Below are positions 42,759 through 43,779 of a stretch of 43,779 nt of DNA, piece after piece; the stretch's first letter is position 1; every line of letters begins with the position of its first letter. A program made the translations under genes and the position numbers. This stretch comes from Actinomycetota bacterium (GTDB taxonomy: Bacteria; Actinomycetota; Geothermincolia; Geothermincolales; RBG-13-55-18), in NCBI GenBank assembly GCA_003598015.1, contig QZKE01000092.1, positions 1 to 43,779 of the forward strand, given 5' to 3'. Below the pieces are notes generated by a model that was not told where the DNA came from, ran no database searches, and saw only the letters and a list, made by a program, of their open reading frames with translations.

Positions 42759-43643
42759 ATGGAGATAACGGTCGCGAGATATGCGGGTTTCTGTCCCGGG
42801 GTCAAGAGGGCGATAAAGATCGCCGAGGGAGTTTTGGACGACGCCTCGGGCAAGGTCTACACGCTGGGGCCCATCATCCACAACCCACAGGTGGTACGCG
42901 AGCTGCAGGAGAGGGGTCTGGAGATCCTTCCCGACGATCTGGACGAACTGCAGGACTATTACCTGGGGGGCTGCAACGTGGTGATAAGGTCGCATGGCAT
43001 CCCCCCGAAGCTCACCGAGTTCCTGCTGGACAGGGGAGTGAAGGTGGTGGACGCCACCTGCCCCACGGTGAAGAAGGCCCAGAGGGCGGCCATGCGCCTG
43101 GTGGGGGAGGGGTACAAGCTGTTCATCATCGGCAACGCCGACCACCCCGAGGTGAAGGCGATCCTGGGGCACATCAACGGCGAGGCGGTAGTGATCAGGG
43201 AACCCCATGAGCTCAAGGAGTGGTGGGAAGAGCGGGCCCGCAGGGTGCGCAAGGTGGGCGTGATCGCCCAGACCACGGTGGACCTCTTCATGTTCCGCAG
43301 CCTGGTTGACGGGCTCATCAACGAGGTGCCCGAGCTCATCAGGGAGGTGCTGGAGATAAAGATCATCAACACCTTGTGCCGTAATACCCTCGCCCGCCAG
43401 ACCGAGGCCCTGCAGCTGGCCCTCTCCTCCGACTACGTGATGGTTCTGGGCGGCAGGAACAGCTCCAACACGGAGTTCCTGCGCAAGATATGCGAAACCA
43501 CCGGCACCCCTACCACCAAGATCGAGACCGCCGGCGAGCTGGATGTATCCCTACTGGAGGGAGTGGAGAACCTGGCCATACTCGGCGGCGCGTCCACTCC
43601 GAAGTTCATAGTCGAAGAGGTGCGGCGCAAGATCCTCGCCTGA
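42759..43643 (+). CDS. ispH: 4-hydroxy-3-methylbut-2-enyl diphosphate reductase
   Basis: IspH (LytB) is the last enzyme of the non-mevalonate path, making isopentenyl and dimethylallyl diphosphate. The 294-residue product has three cluster cysteines, C12 (AGFCPGVKRAI), C101 (VVDATCPTVKKA) and C207 (INTLCRNTLARQ). Substrate-binding histidines occur in IIHNPQVV, IRSHGIPP and NADHPEVKAI, and QTTVD is present. The ATG at 42759 follows GGGAGG, with its own promoter. With dxr and ispG it gives three of the seven to eight pathway enzymes in the window. Confidence 0.97.
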   Translation: MEITVARYAGFCPGVKRAIKIAEGVLDDASGKVYTLGPIIHNPQVVRELQERGLEILPDDLDELQDYYLGGCNVVIRSHGIPPKLTEFLLDRGVKVVDATCPTVKKAQRAAMRLVGEGYKLFIIGNADHPEVKAILGHINGEAVVIREPHELKEWWEERARRVRKVGVIAQTTVDLFMFRSLVDGLINEVPELIREVLEIKIINTLCRNTLARQTEALQLALSSDYVMVLGGRNSSNTEFLRKICETTGTPTTKIETAGELDVSLLEGVENLAILGGASTPKFIVEEVRRKILA

Positions 43644-43779
43644 CACCCGTGCCCGCGCAGACACGATTTTTCGGTAACCGAAGATGCTGTATCGTCTCGG
43701 TAGGCGCTTTCCGGGTTGAAATAGATTGAGAGACCACCCTATCATCCTGACAAATGCAACTCCACCAAGAAGAAAGGGG
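43644..43779 (+). other. Downstream end of window, no gene supported
   Basis: The last 136 bases show no convincing gene. A small hairpin, TTCGG-TAA-CCGAA at about 43670-43682, follows ispH. The final AAGAAGAAAGGGG is purine-rich and could be the ribosome site of a gene starting just beyond the window. Confidence 0.35.

Overview
The window is a dense, GC-rich block of almost entirely co-oriented (+ strand) bacterial housekeeping genes. Gene order and content point to an early-branching member of the Actinomycetota. The signs are a phosphatidylinositol mannoside cluster (PgsA-type phosphatidylinositol-phosphate synthase, PatA-like acyltransferase, PimA), the order pdxS-pdxT-yebC-ruvC-ruvA-ruvB, and a WhiG/FliA-type sigma factor beside rpsB-tsf-pyrH-frr-cdsA. 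Several features are less typical of well-studied actinobacteria: a queH-queA-tgt queuosine block, a short EF-Ts and a predicted non-discriminating AspRS. No rRNA, tRNA, CRISPR array, insertion sequence or phage gene was recognised. The lineage assignment is inferred from gene order recalled from memory, not from a search.

Layout. 1-4728: end of lepB, then rnhB, yraN, an unknown zinc-ribbon membrane protein, comM and dprA. 4729-6711: a very AT-rich promoter island drives xerC and an overlapping sigma-factor gene, closed by a strong terminator. 6831-10812: a promoter and structured leader precede rpsB-tsf-pyrH-frr-cdsA. 10834-11205 (- strand): a lone EthD-domain gene. 11346-16480: dxr-rseP-ispG-proS, with a leaderless-type promoter. 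16596-21445: cupin, pgsA, PatA-like acyltransferase, pimA, an inositol-monophosphatase-family gene and a LysE-family exporter. 21672-24540: lemA, htpX and a PLP aminotransferase. 24657-29382: pdxST under a promoter overlapped by a perfect 16-bp palindrome, then yebC and ruvCAB. 29487-35561: queH-queA-tgt-yajC-secD-secF. 35562-35912: a cluster of dispersed palindromic repeats. 35913-43643: rel, dtd, a metallo-beta-lactamase-fold hydrolase, hisS-aspS and ispH.

How the genes work together. Three non-mevalonate isoprenoid steps (dxr, ispG, ispH) are present. CdsA makes the CDP-diacylglycerol used by PgsA; the acyltransferase and PimA then build mannosylated phosphatidylinositol. YajC-SecD-SecF assist protein export, with LepB and RseP acting as membrane proteases. 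RuvABC and the DprA/ComM pair handle recombination and DNA uptake. PdxST makes pyridoxal phosphate. Rel controls (p)ppGpp.

No single clear new system was found. The best leads are regulatory and architectural: an apparent transcription-attenuation leader before rpsB, an operator-like palindrome on the pdxST promoter, oppositely charged cytoplasmic tails on YajC and SecF, and a phosphatase gene in the phosphatidylinositol mannoside operon that could be the unassigned phosphatidylinositol-phosphate phosphatase.
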